Below are positions 16,928-28,400 of a stretch of DNA of 64,000 bases, piece after piece. The DNA is taken from the NCBI RefSeq assembly GCF_947499065.1, contig NZ_CANMMT010000006.1, forward strand, positions 1-64,000, read 5' to 3'. Both the position numbers and the translations under genes were made by a program. The first letter of the stretch is position 1; each line of letters opens with the position of its first letter. This stretch comes from an uncultured Tenacibaculum sp. (GTDB lineage: Bacteria > Bacteroidota > Bacteroidia > Flavobacteriales > Flavobacteriaceae). The notes under the pieces were generated by a model, which saw only the letters and a list, made by a program, of their open reading frames with translations, did no database searches and was not told the origin of the DNA.

Positions 16928-18115
16928 ATGGCAAAAGGAACTTATGATCGTTCGAAACCGCATTTAAATGTTGGTACTATTGGTCACGTAGATCACGGTA
17001 AAACTACTTTAACTGCTGCAATTACTAAAGTATTAGCTGATGCAGGATTTTCTGAACAAAGAGCTTTTGATCAAATCGATAACGCTCCAGAAGAAAAAGA
17101 AAGAGGTATAACAATTAACTCTTCTCACGTAGAGTATGCAACTGCAAACCGTCACTACGCGCACGTAGATTGTCCAGGTCACGCCGATTATGTAAAGAAC
17201 ATGGTAACTGGTGCTGCTCAAATGGATGGAGCTATCTTAGTAGTAGCTGCAACAGATGGTCCAATGCCACAAACTCGTGAGCACATCTTATTAGGACGTC
17301 AGGTAGGTATTCCACGTATCGTTGTTTTCTTAAACAAAGTTGATATGGTTGATGATGAGGAGTTATTAGAGTTAGTAGAGATGGAAGTTAGAGATTTATT
17401 ATCTTTCTACGAGTACGATGGAGATAATGGTCCTGTTGTTGCTGGTTCTGCTTTAGGAGCTTTAAATGGAGAGCAAAAGTGGGTTGATACAGTTTTAGAA
17501 TTAATGGAAGCTGTTGATACTTGGATTGAAGAGCCACCAAGAGATACTGAAAAAGATTTCTTAATGCCAATCGAGGATGTATTCTCAATTACAGGTCGTG
17601 GTACTGTTGCTACTGGTCGTATTGAAACAGGAATCATCAACTCTGGAGATCCAGTAGAGATTATCGGTATGGGTTCTGAGAAGTTAACTTCTACAGTAAC
17701 TGGTATTGAAATGTTCCGTCAAATCTTAGATAGAGGTGAGGCTGGAGATAACGCAGGTATCTTATTAAGAGGTATTGCTAAAGAAGATATTAAAAGAGGT
17801 ATGGTAATCTGTAAGCCAGGTTCAGTAACTCCACACGCTAAATTTAAAGCTGAGGTATACGTTTTAAAGAAAGAAGAAGGTGGACGTCACACTCCATTCC
17901 ATAATAACTACCGTCCACAATTCTACGTACGTACAACAGACGTAACTGGTAACATTAACTTACCTGATGGAGTAGAGATGGTAATGCCAGGAGATAACTT
18001 AACTATTACAGTTGATTTAATCCAACCAATCGCATTAAACATTGGTTTACAGTTCGCAATCCGTGAAGGAGGTAGAACAGTAGGTGCAGGTCAGGTAACT
18101 GAAATCTTAGACTAA
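16928..18115 (+). CDS. tuf: Elongation factor Tu
   Basis: 395 codons, full length. G1 [10 protein letters not shown]3 DCPGHADY, G4 NKVD and the C-terminal barrel domains are all present. It delivers aminoacyl-tRNA to the ribosome. It is preceded by four tRNAs and followed by a hairpin and tRNA-Trp in what is probably one processed transcript. Codon choice is strongly biased, as in a highly expressed gene. Confidence 0.99.
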   Translation: MAKGTYDRSKPHLNVGTIGHVDHGKTTLTAAITKVLADAGFSEQRAFDQIDNAPEEKERGITINSSHVEYATANRHYAHVDCPGHADYVKNMVTGAAQMDGAILVVAATDGPMPQTREHILLGRQVGIPRIVVFLNKVDMVDDEELLELVEMEVRDLLSFYEYDGDNGPVVAGSALGALNGEQKWVDTVLELMEAVDTWIEEPPRDTEKDFLMPIEDVFSITGRGTVATGRIETGIINSGDPVEIIGMGSEKLTSTVTGIEMFRQILDRGEAGDNAGILLRGIAKEDIKRGMVICKPGSVTPHAKFKAEVYVLKKEEGGRHTPFHNNYRPQFYVRTTDVTGNINLPDGVEMVMPGDNLTITVDLIQPIALNIGLQFAIREGGRTVGAGQVTEILD

Positions 18116-18142
18116 TTAATAATTAGTTTACAGCATAAAAAA

Positions 18143-18170
18143 AGGAGTCTCTTTAAATAGAGAGGCTCCT
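18143..18170 (+). terminator. Hairpin after tuf (terminator or processing site)
   Basis: AGGAGTCTCT (18143-18152) and AGAGGCTCCT (18161-18170) form a 10-bp stem with one G-T pair. Only TT follows before CAAAA, so termination may be partial, leaving tRNA-Trp and secE connected. Confidence 0.55.
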
Positions 18171-18183
18171 TTCAAAATGAAAT

Positions 18184-18256
18184 ACGGGTTTAGCTCAGTT
18201 GGTAGAGCACTGGTCTCCAAAACCAGGTGTCGGGGGTTCGAGTCCCTCAATCCGTG
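18184..18256 (+). tRNA. tRNA-Trp (CCA)
   Basis: Acceptor ACGGGTT/AATCCGT, anticodon CCA in CTGGTCTCCAAAACCAG, T-arm CGGGGGTTCGAGTCCCT, discriminator G. 73 nt, between tuf and secE. Confidence 0.97.
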
Positions 18257-18312
18257 CAAAAATCAAAGCGAGTTACGGTTTAAATACTGTAGCTCGTTAA
18301 AAGGATAAAAAC

Positions 18313-18507
18313 ATGAATAAATTTATACAATACATCAAAGATTCTTTTGAAGAATTAAATACAAATATGACTTGGTCATCTCGTGAAGAAGCTCAAAAGT
18401 CAACTGTAGTGGTTGCTGCATTTACAATTGTTTTTGCATTAGCAGTAGCAGGTATTGATAAAGTTTTTCATACTGGATTAGACTGGTTTTTTAACCAATT
18501 TAACTAG
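18313..18507 (+). CDS. secE: Protein translocase subunit SecE
   Basis: 64 codons, the short one-helix form of SecE. An amphipathic N-terminal helix (YIKDSFEELNTNMTWSSREEAQKST) is followed by one membrane helix (VVVAAFTIVFALAVAGI). It is part of the SecYEG channel in the inner membrane. nusG begins 16 nt downstream, the near-universal secE-nusG pair. Confidence 0.96.
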   Translation: MNKFIQYIKDSFEELNTNMTWSSREEAQKSTVVVAAFTIVFALAVAGIDKVFHTGLDWFFNQFN

Positions 18508-18523
18508 ATATAATTTTTAGATT

Positions 18524-19078
18524 ATGGCGGCAGATAATTCAGTAATGAAGTGGTATGTTGTAAGAGCTGTTGGAGGTCAAGAGAATAAGGTTAAAACTTA
18601 TATTGAGACTGAAATTGCTCGTTTTGGATTATCAGATTATGTTAATCAAGTAATAGTCCCAACAGAAAAAGTTATCCAAGTAAGAAACGGAAAGAAAATA
18701 AATAGAGAAAGAGTTTATTTTCCAGGATACGTAATGGTTGAAGCTAACCTAGCTGGAGAGGTTCCTCACGTAATTAAATCAGTAACCGGAGTTATTGGTT
18801 TTTTAGGTGAAACAAAAGGAGGAGAGCCTGTGCCAATGCGTAAATCGGAAGTAAACAGGATGTTAGGTAAAGTAGATGAACTTTCTGTGAGAGATGAAAA
18901 TGTCGCAATTCCTTATTCAGTTGGAGAAACTGTAAAAGTAATCGACGGACCTTTTAATGGATTTGACGGAACAGTTGAAAAAGTTAATGAGGAAAAACGT
19001 AAATTAGAAGTGATGGTTAAGATTTTCGGAAGAAAAACACCATTAGAGCTAAATTACATGCAAGTAGAGAAAATATAA
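18524..19078 (+). CDS. nusG: Transcription termination/antitermination factor NusG
   Basis: 184 codons. The NGN domain (KWYVVRAVGGQENKVKTYIE...YFPGYVMVEA) binds RNA polymerase, and the C-terminal KOW domain (YSVGETVKVIDGPFNGFDGTVEKVN) binds Rho or S10. ATG at 18524 is the first start. The internal ATG before KWYVV would remove seven residues, and I cannot choose between them with certainty. Confidence 0.97.
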   Translation: MAADNSVMKWYVVRAVGGQENKVKTYIETEIARFGLSDYVNQVIVPTEKVIQVRNGKKINRERVYFPGYVMVEANLAGEVPHVIKSVTGVIGFLGETKGGEPVPMRKSEVNRMLGKVDELSVRDENVAIPYSVGETVKVIDGPFNGFDGTVEKVNEEKRKLEVMVKIFGRKTPLELNYMQVEKI

Positions 19079-19144
19079 TTGTTACACCTATATTTAGAGA
19101 TATTTGAAGCTTCCAATTTAAATATCTTGATTAAATCTTAAACA

Positions 19145-19582
19145 ATGGCAAAAGAAGTAAGTAAATTAGTTAAACTACAAGTTAGGGGAGGTGCTGCGAA
19201 TCCGTCGCCACCAGTTGGACCCGCTTTAGGTGCTGCCGGGGTTAATATCATGGAGTTCTGTAAGCAGTTTAATGCTCGTACACAGGACAAGCAAGGTAAA
19301 GTATTACCTGTTGTGATTACAGTTTATACAGACAAATCTTTCGAGTTTGTTGTAAAAACACCACCAGCTGCAGTACAATTATTAGAAGCGGCCAAAATTA
19401 AGAAAGGTTCAGGAGAGCCTAATAGGAAAAAAGTAGCAAGTGTTTCTTGGGATCAGATTCGAGGAATTGCAGAAGACAAAATGCCTGATTTAAATGCATT
19501 TGAAGTTGAGTCTGCAATGAGAATGATTGCTGGAACTGCTCGTTCTATGGGATTAACAGTAACAGGTGATGCACCTGCTTAA
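19145..19582 (+). CDS. rplK: 50S ribosomal protein uL11
   Basis: 145 codons. The proline-rich N-terminus ([26 protein letters not shown]) and RNA-binding C-terminal half ([10 protein letters not shown]...[13 protein letters not shown]) are diagnostic. It binds the GTPase-associated centre of 23S rRNA. First gene of the rplK-rplA-rplJ-rplL run. Confidence 0.99.
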   Translation: MAKEVSKLVKLQVRGGAANPSPPVGPALGAAGVNIMEFCKQFNARTQDKQGKVLPVVITVYTDKSFEFVVKTPPAAVQLLEAAKIKKGSGEPNRKKVASVSWDQIRGIAEDKMPDLNAFEVESAMRMIAGTARSMGLTVTGDAPA

Positions 19583-19602
19583 ACTTTAAAAGATATTTAG
19601 AA

Positions 19603-20292
19603 ATGGCAATTACTAGAAAGCAAAAAGAAGCTCGTGCTAAGATAGATAGATCTAAAGTTTATAGCTTAGAAGATGCATCAGCTTTAGTTAAAGAAATTAC
19701 AAATGTGAAATTTGACGCATCTGTAGATTTAGCAGTACGTTTAGGAGTAGATCCTCGTAAAGCAAATCAAATGGTACGTGGAGTTGTTACATTACCACAC
19801 GGAACAGGAAAGGACGTAAAAGTATTAGCATTAGTTACTCCAGATAAAGAAGCAGAAGCTAAAGAAGCTGGCGCAGATTATGTTGGATTAGATGAGTACC
19901 TTCAAAAGATTAAAGGAGGTTGGACTGATGTTGACGTTATTATTACTATGCCTAGCGTTATGGGTAAATTAGGTCCTTTAGGTCGTGTTTTAGGACCAAG
20001 AGGTTTAATGCCTAACCCAAAGACAGGAACAGTAACTATGGATGTTGCAAAAGCAGTACAAGAAGTAAAAGCTGGTAAGATTGACTTTAAAGTTGATAAA
20101 ACTGGTATTGTACACGCTGCAATTGGAAAAGTATCTTTTGATGCTAAGAAGATTGAAGAAAATGCAAATGAGTTATTACAAACATTAATTAAATTAAAGC
20201 CAACAGCGGCTAAAGGTGCTTATATTAAGAGTATTTTTATGTCTTCTACTATGAGTCCTAGTGTTGCTGTAGATGAAAAATCTGTATCATAA
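19603..20292 (+). CDS. rplA: 50S ribosomal protein uL1
   Basis: 229 codons. Full L1 stalk protein with [13 protein letters not shown] and [18 protein letters not shown]. It starts 20 nt after rplK. In other bacteria L1 represses the rplK-rplA mRNA. I did not find an obvious mimic site. Confidence 0.99.
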   Translation: MAITRKQKEARAKIDRSKVYSLEDASALVKEITNVKFDASVDLAVRLGVDPRKANQMVRGVVTLPHGTGKDVKVLALVTPDKEAEAKEAGADYVGLDEYLQKIKGGWTDVDVIITMPSVMGKLGPLGRVLGPRGLMPNPKTGTVTMDVAKAVQEVKAGKIDFKVDKTGIVHAAIGKVSFDAKKIEENANELLQTLIKLKPTAAKGAYIKSIFMSSTMSPSVAVDEKSVS

Positions 20293-20313
20293 GGCAGTTA
20301 AAACTTTTTAATT

Positions 20314-20829
20314 ATGACTAGAGAAGACAAATTACAAGTAATAGAAGATTTAACAGCACAATTAGGAGATACTAGTACTATCTATTTAGCAGATATTTCT
20401 GGATTAGATGCAGTAACTACATCTAACTTACGTAGAGCTTGTTTTAAGGCTAACGTTAAATTGGCTGTTGTAAAAAACACAATGCTTTCTAAAGCAATGG
20501 AGGCTTCAGATAAAGATTTTGGAGACTTACAAAGTGTTTTAAAAGGTAATACTTCTATAATGATTGCTGAAGCTGCTAATGCACCAGCAAAAGTTATAAA
20601 AGAGTTCAGAAAAAAATCAGATAAGCCTTTATTAAAAGGAGCTTTTGTTGAAGAGGCTGTTTACATTGGAGATGACCAATTAGACGCTCTTGTTAACATT
20701 AAGTCTAGAGAAGAGCTTATTGGAGATATCATTGGATTATTACAATCTCCAGCTAAAAATGTTGTTTCAGCTTTACAATCAAGTGGAAACAAACTTTCAG
20801 GTATTCTTACAACGTTATCTGAAAAATAA
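20314..20829 (+). CDS. rplJ: 50S ribosomal protein uL10
   Basis: 171 codons. An N-terminal rRNA-binding domain (TIYLADISGLDAVTTSNLRRACFKANVKLAVVKNTML) and a C-terminal helix that carries L7/L12 dimers. Only 21 nt separate it from rplA, so the long L10 leader of some other bacteria is absent here. Confidence 0.98.
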   Translation: MTREDKLQVIEDLTAQLGDTSTIYLADISGLDAVTTSNLRRACFKANVKLAVVKNTMLSKAMEASDKDFGDLQSVLKGNTSIMIAEAANAPAKVIKEFRKKSDKPLLKGAFVEEAVYIGDDQLDALVNIKSREELIGDIIGLLQSPAKNVVSALQSSGNKLSGILTTLSEK

Positions 20830-20879
20830 TTACGCGCACTAATAAACTAAAATAAATAAAATTTCAAAAAACAATTAAA

Positions 20880-21251
20880 ATGGCAGATTTAAAAGATTTC
20901 GCAGAACAATTAGTTAACTTAACAGTAAAAGAAGTTAATGATTTAGCTACTATCTTAAAAGAAGAGTATGGTATTGAGCCAGCAGCAGCAGCAGTAGCAG
21001 TAGCAGGTCCAGCAGCAGGAGGTGATGCAGCAGAGGAAAAAACTGAATTCGATGTGATCTTAAAAGCAGCAGGAGGTTCTAAATTAGCAGTTGTAAAGTT
21101 AGTTAAAGAATTAACTGGATTAGGATTAAAAGATGCTAAAGCAATCGTTGATAGCGCTCCAGCACCAATAAAAGAAGCAGTATCTAAAGATGAGGCAGAA
21201 GGTCTTAAGAAGTCTTTAGAAGAAGCAGGAGCTGAGGTAGAGCTTAAGTAA
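20880..21251 (+). CDS. rplL: 50S ribosomal protein bL7/L12
   Basis: 123 codons. N-terminal dimerisation segment, Ala/Gly-rich hinge ([20 protein letters not shown]), and C-terminal factor-binding domain ([39 protein letters not shown]). Followed by a structured 235-nt gap before rpoB. Confidence 0.99.
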   Translation: MADLKDFAEQLVNLTVKEVNDLATILKEEYGIEPAAAAVAVAGPAAGGDAAEEKTEFDVILKAAGGSKLAVVKLVKELTGLGLKDAKAIVDSAPAPIKEAVSKDEAEGLKKSLEEAGAEVELK

Positions 21252-21258
21252 GCTATAC

Positions 21259-21276
21259 TCCCGATTTAAAACGGGA
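21259..21276 (+). promoter_or_regulatory. Short hairpin after rplL
   Basis: TCCCG (21259-21263) and CGGGA (21272-21276) with an 8-nt AT loop, immediately after the rplL stop and followed by As, so not a terminator by itself. First of three hairpins in the rplL-rpoB gap. Confidence 0.45.
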
Positions 21277-21288
21277 AAAAACAATTAA

Positions 21289-21327
21289 GGTTTAGGTACT
21301 AGAAACTCATGTTTTTAGTCCTAAACC
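21289..21327 (+). promoter_or_regulatory. Long hairpin in rplL-rpoB gap (attenuator or RNase III site)
   Basis: GGTTTAGG (21289-21296) pairs with CCTAAACC (21320-21327). After a one-base bulge, ACTAGAAAC pairs with GTTTTTAGT (one G-T) around a TCAT loop, giving about 17 base pairs. No T run follows, so processing is as likely as termination. Confidence 0.65.
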
Positions 21328-21355
21328 ATTTTGTGTATATATTCGTTCTTTATTT

Positions 21356-21379
21356 ATCACAATTCGAAATTGTGATTTT
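21356..21379 (+). terminator. Terminator-like hairpin before rpoB
   Basis: ATCACAATT (21356-21364) and AATTGTGAT (21368-21376) with a CGA loop, followed by TTT. The stem is AT-rich and the T run short, so partial termination (attenuation) between the ribosomal genes and rpoBC is plausible. Confidence 0.5.
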
Positions 21380-21486
21380 ACGACTATAAAGTGTTGGTTT
21401 TTAACCATCAAAAGCAATTAAAATTGCATTATTGAAACAGATAAGTTTCAAAAAATAATATTTTTAATTTAAAAATAGCATCTCTT

Positions 21487-24400
21487 TTGGCAACGATAAA
21501 CACTACTGAAAGAATTAACTTTGCATCATCGCAGTTAGGAACTGATTATCCAGATTTTCTAGATATTCAGGTAAAGTCTTTCCAAGACTTTTTCCAATTG
21601 CAAACCAAAGCCGATGAGCGAGGTGAAGAAGGTTTGTATAAAACCTTTATGGATAACTTTCCGATTACTGATACCCGTAATCAATTTGTATTAGAATTTT
21701 TAGACTACTTTGTAGATCCTCCAAGATATAGTATTCAAGAATGTATTGAAAGAGGTTTAACACATAGTGTACCTTTAAAAGCTAGGTTAAAGCTTTATTG
21801 TACCGATCCTGAACACGAAGATTTCGAAACTATAGTTCAAGATGTTTATTTAGGTACTATTCCTTATATGACTAATTCTGGAACTTTCATTATTAATGGA
21901 GCAGAAAGAGTTGTAGTGTCTCAATTACACCGTTCACCAGGGGTGTTCTTTGGACAATCTTTCCACGCAAACGGAACCAAGTTATACTCAGCAAGAGTTA
22001 TTCCTTTTAAAGGGTCTTGGATAGAATTTGCTACAGATATCAATCAAGTAATGTATGCTTATATTGATAGAAAGAAAAAATTACCAGTAACAACGTTATT
22101 CAGAGCCATAGGTTTTGAAAGAGATAAAGATATATTAGAGATCTTTGATTTAGCTGAAGAAGTAAAAGTTTCTAAAGCAGGATTAAAGAAAGTATTAGGG
22201 CGTAAATTAGCAGCAAGAGTATTAAAAACTTGGCATGAAGATTTCGTAGATGAAGATACGGGAGAAGTAGTATCTATTGAACGTAACGAAATTGTTTTCG
22301 ACCGTGATACAATTATAGAGAAAGAACACATTGATGAAATAATCGACGCAGGTACAAAAACTATCTTATTACATAAGGTAGATAATGACATGGCAGATTA
22401 TGCAATCATTCATAATACATTACAAAAAGATCCTACAAACTCAGAGAAAGAGGCAGTAGAGCACGTATATAGACAATTACGTAATGCTGAACCGCCAGAT
22501 GAGGAAACAGCAAGAGGAATTATTGAAAAATTATTTTTCTCAGAACAACGTTATAGTTTAGGAGAAGTAGGGCGTTTTAGAATGAATACCAAACTAGGTC
22601 TTAATGAAGATATAGATCAAAAGGTATTAACTAAAAACGATATTATTACAATTATCAAATACTTAATTGAGTTAATTAACTCAAAAGCAGAAGTAGATGA
22701 TATTGATCACTTATCAAACCGTCGTGTAAGAACTGTAGGAGAGCAATTAGCAGGACAGTTCGGTGTTGGTCTAGCTCGTATGGCTCGTACAATTCGTGAA
22801 AGAATGAACGTACGTGATAACGAGGTATTTACTCCAATTGACTTAATTAATGCGAAGACATTATCTTCAGTAATTAATTCATTCTTTGGTACCAACCAAT
22901 TATCTCAGTTCATGGATCAAACAAATCCATTAGCAGAGATTACTCATAAACGTCGTTTATCAGCTTTAGGACCTGGAGGTTTATCTAGAGAAAGAGCAGG
23001 ATTCGAGGTTCGTGATGTTCACTATACACACTATGGTCGTTTATGTCCAATTGAAACTCCTGAGGGACCGAATATTGGATTAATTTCATCTTTAGCAGTA
23101 TTTGCAAAAGTTAATAATCTTGGTTTTATTGAGACTCCTTATAAAAAAGTAGTTGATGGAAATATAGATTTAAAACAAGAGCATATATATTTAAGTGCTG
23201 AAGAAGAAGAAGGAATGAAATTTGCTCAATCTAATTTAAAAATTGATGAGCAAGGAGACTTTGTTGAAGATAAAGTAATTTCACGTGAAGGTGGAGATTT
23301 CCCAGTAGTTACTCCAAATGAAGTAGACTATATGGATGTTGCGCCAAACCAAATTGCATCTATATCAGCATCGTTAATTCCTTTCTTAGAGCATGATGAT
23401 GCCAACCGTGCATTAATGGGATCGAATATGATGCGTCAAGCAGTTCCATTATTACGTCCAGAATCTCCAATTGTAGGTACAGGATTAGAGCGTAGAGTAG
23501 CAAAAGATTCTCGTATCTTAATCAATGCAGAAGGAGCTGGAGTTGTTGAGTATGTTGATGCAAATAAAATTACAATTAAGTATGATAGAACTGAAGAGGA
23601 GCAAATGGTAAGCTTCGATTCAGATGAAATTTCATATAACTTAATTAAGTTTAGAAAAACTAACCAGGGTACAAATATTAACTTAAAGCCAATTGTAAAA
23701 GTTGGAGATAGAGTTGAAGAAGGACAAGTACTTTGTGAAGGTTATGCAACACAAAAAGGAGAATTAGCTTTAGGAAGAAACATGAAAGTTGCCTTTATGC
23801 CTTGGAAAGGGTATAACTTTGAGGATGCGATTGTGATTTCTGAAAAAGTTGTTCGTGAAGATATCTTTACTTCTATACATATTGATGAATATTCATTAGA
23901 TGTTCGTGATACTAAATTAGGAGCAGAAGAATTAACAAACGATATTCCAAATGTTTCAGAAGAGGCTACTAAAGACTTAGATGAAAATGGAATGATTCGT
24001 ATTGGAGCAGAAGTTAACCCAGGAGATATCTTAATTGGTAAGATTACACCAAAAGGAGAATCTGATCCAACACCAGAAGAAAAGTTATTACGTGCTATTT
24101 TTGGAGATAAAGCAGGAGATGTAAAAGATGCATCATTAAAAGCTTCACCATCATTAAGAGGAGTAGTAATTAATAAAAAATTATTCAAACGTGCAGTAAA
24201 AGATAAGAATAAGCGTGCTAGAGATAAAGAGGCGATTGCAACTTTAGAAGCATCTTACGTATCTAAGTTTGAAGGATTAAAAGATAGATTAGTAGAGAAG
24301 TTATTTACTTTAATTACAGGTAAAACTTCACAAGGTGTATTTAACGATTTAGGAGAGGAAGTATTACCAAAAGGTAAGAAGTTTACTCAAAAAATGTTGA

Positions 24401-25299
24401 ATTCAGTAGAAGATTTTACACATTTACATGGTACTTGGACTACAGATAAAGACTTAAACAAGTTAGTTGTAGAATTAGTACATAACTATAAGATTAAAGT
24501 AAACGATTTACAAGGAGTTTTACGTCGTGAGAAGTTTACAATTTCTGTAGGAGACGAGTTACCAGCAGGAATCTTAAAGCTTGCAAAAATTTACGTAGCT
24601 AAAAAACGTAAGTTAAAAGTAGGAGATAAGATGGCAGGACGTCACGGAAATAAAGGTATTGTAGCACGTATTGTACGTCAAGAAGATATGCCTTTCTTAG
24701 AAGACGGAACACCAGTAGATATAGTATTAAATCCATTAGGGGTACCATCTCGTATGAATATTGGTCAGATTTATGAAACAGTTCTTGGTTGGGCTGGAGA
24801 AAAATTAGGTCAAAAATATGCAACACCAATTTTTGATGGTGCAAATATTAACGAGATTAATGATTTAACAGATCAAGCAGGTATTCCTCGTTACGGACAT
24901 ACATACTTATATGATGGAGGTACAGGAAAACGTTTCGATCAGCCAGCAACAGTGGGTATAATTTATATGATTAAGTTAGGTCACATGATTGAAGATAAGA
25001 TGCACGCGCGTTCTATTGGACCTTACTCATTAATTACACAACAACCATTAGGAGGTAAGGCACAATTTGGAGGTCAACGTTTCGGAGAGATGGAGGTTTG
25101 GGCACTTGAAGCATATGGTGCATCAAGTATCTTAAGAGAAATCTTAACTGTAAAATCGGATGACGTATTAGGTAGAGCTAAAACATACGAAAGTATTGTT
25201 AAGGGTGAATCTATGCCAGAACCAGGATTACCAGAATCATTTAATGTATTAATGCACGAACTGAAAGGTTTAGGATTAGACGTTAAATTAGAGGAATAA
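21487..25299 (+). CDS. rpoB: DNA-directed RNA polymerase subunit beta
   Basis: 1270 codons. The frame opens with TTG at 21487. Upstream, the in-frame stop TAA at 21462-region codons (21442-21444) is reached without any ATG or GTG, so TTG is the likely start. The rifampicin-pocket segment ([20 protein letters not shown], then LSALGPGGL) keeps the Asp, His and Ser that are usually mutated in resistance, so the site looks wild type. The C-terminal [13 protein letters not shown] is intact. Confidence 0.99.
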   Translation: MATINTTERINFASSQLGTDYPDFLDIQVKSFQDFFQLQTKADERGEEGLYKTFMDNFPITDTRNQFVLEFLDYFVDPPRYSIQECIERGLTHSVPLKARLKLYCTDPEHEDFETIVQDVYLGTIPYMTNSGTFIINGAERVVVSQLHRSPGVFFGQSFHANGTKLYSARVIPFKGSWIEFATDINQVMYAYIDRKKKLPVTTLFRAIGFERDKDILEIFDLAEEVKVSKAGLKKVLGRKLAARVLKTWHEDFVDEDTGEVVSIERNEIVFDRDTIIEKEHIDEIIDAGTKTILLHKVDNDMADYAIIHNTLQKDPTNSEKEAVEHVYRQLRNAEPPDEETARGIIEKLFFSEQRYSLGEVGRFRMNTKLGLNEDIDQKVLTKNDIITIIKYLIELINSKAEVDDIDHLSNRRVRTVGEQLAGQFGVGLARMARTIRERMNVRDNEVFTPIDLINAKTLSSVINSFFGTNQLSQFMDQTNPLAEITHKRRLSALGPGGLSRERAGFEVRDVHYTHYGRLCPIETPEGPNIGLISSLAVFAKVNNLGFIETPYKKVVDGNIDLKQEHIYLSAEEEEGMKFAQSNLKIDEQGDFVEDKVISREGGDFPVVTPNEVDYMDVAPNQIASISASLIPFLEHDDANRALMGSNMMRQAVPLLRPESPIVGTGLERRVAKDSRILINAEGAGVVEYVDANKITIKYDRTEEEQMVSFDSDEISYNLIKFRKTNQGTNINLKPIVKVGDRVEEGQVLCEGYATQKGELALGRNMKVAFMPWKGYNFEDAIVISEKVVREDIFTSIHIDEYSLDVRDTKLGAEELTNDIPNVSEEATKDLDENGMIRIGAEVNPGDILIGKITPKGESDPTPEEKLLRAIFGDKAGDVKDASLKASPSLRGVVINKKLFKRAVKDKNKRARDKEAIATLEASYVSKFEGLKDRLVEKLFTLITGKTSQGVFNDLGEEVLPKGKKFTQKMLNSVEDFTHLHGTWTTDKDLNKLVVELVHNYKIKVNDLQGVLRREKFTISVGDELPAGILKLAKIYVAKKRKLKVGDKMAGRHGNKGIVARIVRQEDMPFLEDGTPVDIVLNPLGVPSRMNIGQIYETVLGWAGEKLGQKYATPIFDGANINEINDLTDQAGIPRYGHTYLYDGGTGKRFDQPATVGIIYMIKLGHMIEDKMHARSIGPYSLITQQPLGGKAQFGGQRFGEMEVWALEAYGASSILREILTVKSDDVLGRAKTYESIVKGESMPEPGLPESFNVLMHELKGLGLDVKLEE

Positions 25300-25311
25300 T
25301 AAACAGTGAAA

Positions 25312-25345
25312 TATCATTAGGTAGGATGTTTTCTACCTAATGATA
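25312..25345 (+). promoter_or_regulatory. rpoB-rpoC intercistronic hairpin
   Basis: A perfect 13-bp stem, TATCATTAGGTAG (25312-25324) and CTACCTAATGATA (25333-25345), with an 8-nt loop in the 105-nt gap. No T tract follows directly, so RNA processing or stabilisation is more likely than termination. Confidence 0.65.
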
Positions 25346-25404
25346 AATCATTTTAAATATACGTCTTAAAGAGGCAAATTTTTAATTCGAATCCATTAGT
25401 TATT

Positions 25405-28400
25405 ATGGCAAGAAAGAACGAAAAATACACTGTTAAAAAGTTTAACAAAATTTCAATTGGTTTAGCATCACCTGAATCTATTTTAGAGGCATCAAGAGGT
25501 GAGGTTTTAAAACCAGAAACTATTAACTACCGTACACACAAACCAGAAAGAGATGGTTTATTTTGTGAGCGTATTTTTGGTCCTGTAAAGGATTATGAGT
25601 GTGCGTGTGGAAAATATAAGCGAATCCGATATAAAGGAATCGTTTGTGATCGTTGTGGTGTTGAAGTTACTGAGAAAAAAGTACGTAGAGATAGAGTAGG
25701 TCACATTAATTTAGTAGTACCAGTTGCTCATATTTGGTACTTTAGATCATTACCTAACAAAATGGGATACCTTTTAGGGTTACCATCTAAAAAGTTAGAT
25801 ATGATTATTTACTACGAGCGTTACGTAGTAATTCAACCAGGAGAAGCTAAAAATGCAGAAGGAGAACCATTACAAAAAATGGACTTCTTAACGGAAGAAG
25901 AGTATTTAGATATTTTAGATACACTTCCACAGGAGAATATGTATTTAGATGATTCAGACCCAAACAAGTTTATCGCTAAAATGGGAGCTGAATGTTTAAT
26001 TGATTTATTAGAAAGAATCGATTTAGACACGTTATCATTTGAATTACGTCATAAAGCAAATACAGAAACTTCTAAGCAACGTAAAAACGAAGCATTAAAG
26101 CGTTTAAATGTTGTTGAAGCATTTAGAGATTCTCAAAAGAACAGAGAAAACAACCCAGAGTGGATGATTATGAAAGCGGTTCCAGTTATACCGCCAGAGT
26201 TACGTCCATTAGTACCATTAGATGGAGGTCGTTTCGCTACTTCAGATTTAAATGATTTATACCGTCGTGTTATTATCCGTAACAACCGTTTAAAGCGTTT
26301 AATGGAGATTAAAGCTCCTGAAGTTATTTTACGTAACGAGAAACGTATGTTACAAGAATCAGTAGATTCATTATTTGATAACACACGTAAATCATCTGCA
26401 GTAAAAACAGAATCTAACCGTCCATTAAAATCATTATCTGATAGTTTAAAAGGTAAGCAAGGACGTTTCCGTCAAAACTTATTAGGTAAGCGTGTTGATT
26501 ATTCTGCACGTTCTGTAATTGTTGTTGGACCAGAGTTAAGATTATTTGAATGTGGATTGCCAAAAGATATGGCAGCAGAATTATACAAGCCTTTCGTTAT
26601 TCGTAAGTTAATCGAAAGAGGTATTGTAAAAACTGTAAAATCTGCAAAGAAAATTATAGATAGAAAAGAACCAGTTGTTTGGGATATCTTAGAAAACGTA
26701 ATTAAAGGACACCCAGTTTTATTAAACCGTGCTCCAACGTTACACCGTTTAGGTATTCAAGCATTCCAACCAAAGTTAATTGAAGGAAAAGCAATACGTT
26801 TACATCCACTTGCTTGTTCTGCCTTCAATGCCGATTTTGATGGGGATCAGATGGCGGTTCACTTACCATTAGGACCAGAGGCTATTTTAGAAGCTCAGTT
26901 ATTAATGTTAGGATCTCATAATATCTTAAACCCTGCAAATGGTGCACCTATTACGGTACCATCTCAGGATATGGTATTAGGATTATACTATATGACTAAA
27001 GAAAGAAAGTCAACTCCAGAAGTACCTATTAAAGGAGAAGGGTTAACTTTCTATTCACCAGAAGAGGTAATTATTGCCTTAAACGAAGAAAGAGTAGACT
27101 TAAATGCTGGAATCAAAGTTCGTACTAATGACGTAGAGGATGGAGAACCAGTTGTTAAGATTATACAAACAACTGTTGGTAGAGTTTTATTTAATGAAGT
27201 TGTACCAGAAGCAGCAGGATATATTAATGAAGTCTTAACAAAGAAATCATTAAGAGGAGTTATTAGTGGTATTTTAAAAGTTACTGATATTCCTGCAGTT
27301 GGAAAATTCTTAGATGAGATTAAAAATATGGGATATAAATACGCCTTCGAAGGTGGTTTATCATTCTCATTAGGAGATATCATTATACCAGAAGAAAAGC
27401 ACTCTATGATTGCTGAAGCAAACAAAGAGGTAGATGGTATAATCATGAACTATAACATGGGTATGTTAACGCAGAAAGAGCGTTATAACCAGGTAATTGA
27501 TGTTTGGGGATCTACAAACAACAGATTAACTGAATTATCGATGAAGCGTTTACGTGAAGACCAACAAGGATTTAACTCAGTATTTATGATGTTAGATTCT
27601 GGAGCGCGTGGGTCGAAAGAGCAGATTCGTCAGTTAACAGGTATGCGTGGATTAATGGCAAAGCCTAAGAAATCTACAGCAAGTGGTGGAGAAATTATTG
27701 AAAACCCGATTTTATCTAACTTTAAGGAAGGATTATCGATTTTAGAATACTTTATCTCAACGCACGGTGCTCGTAAAGGACTTGCCGATACCGCATTAAA
27801 AACAGCCGATGCAGGATACTTAACACGTCGTTTAGTAGATGTATCTCAGGATGTTATTGTAAATGAAGTAGATTGTGGTACATTAAGAGGATTAGAAATT
27901 ACTCCATTAAAGAAAAATGATGAAATCGTTGAGCCTTTAAGTGAAAGAATTTCTGGTCGTACATCATTACATAATGTATACGCTCCAAAAACTGATGAAT
28001 TATTAATTGAGTCAGGAGAGTTAATTACACCAATTATAGCTGAAAGTATTGAGGCTGCTGGAGTAGACAAAGTAGAAGTACGTTCAGCATTAACTTGTGA
28101 ATCTGAAAGAGGTATTTGCGAGAAATGTTACGGACAATCTTTATCTACAGGAAAGAAAGTACAAAGAGGAGAAGCAGTAGGTGTAATTGCCGCACAATCA
28201 ATTGGAGAGCCAGGTACACAGTTAACGTTACGTACATTCCACGTTGGAGGGGTAGCAGGAAACATTTCAGAGGAGAACAAGTTAATAGCTAAGTTTGATG
28301 GAAATGTTAAGATAGAAGATTTACGTACTGTTAAAGGTAAAGATAACGAAGGTAAAGAAGTAGATATCGTAATCTCTCGTACAGCTGAAATTAAAATTAT

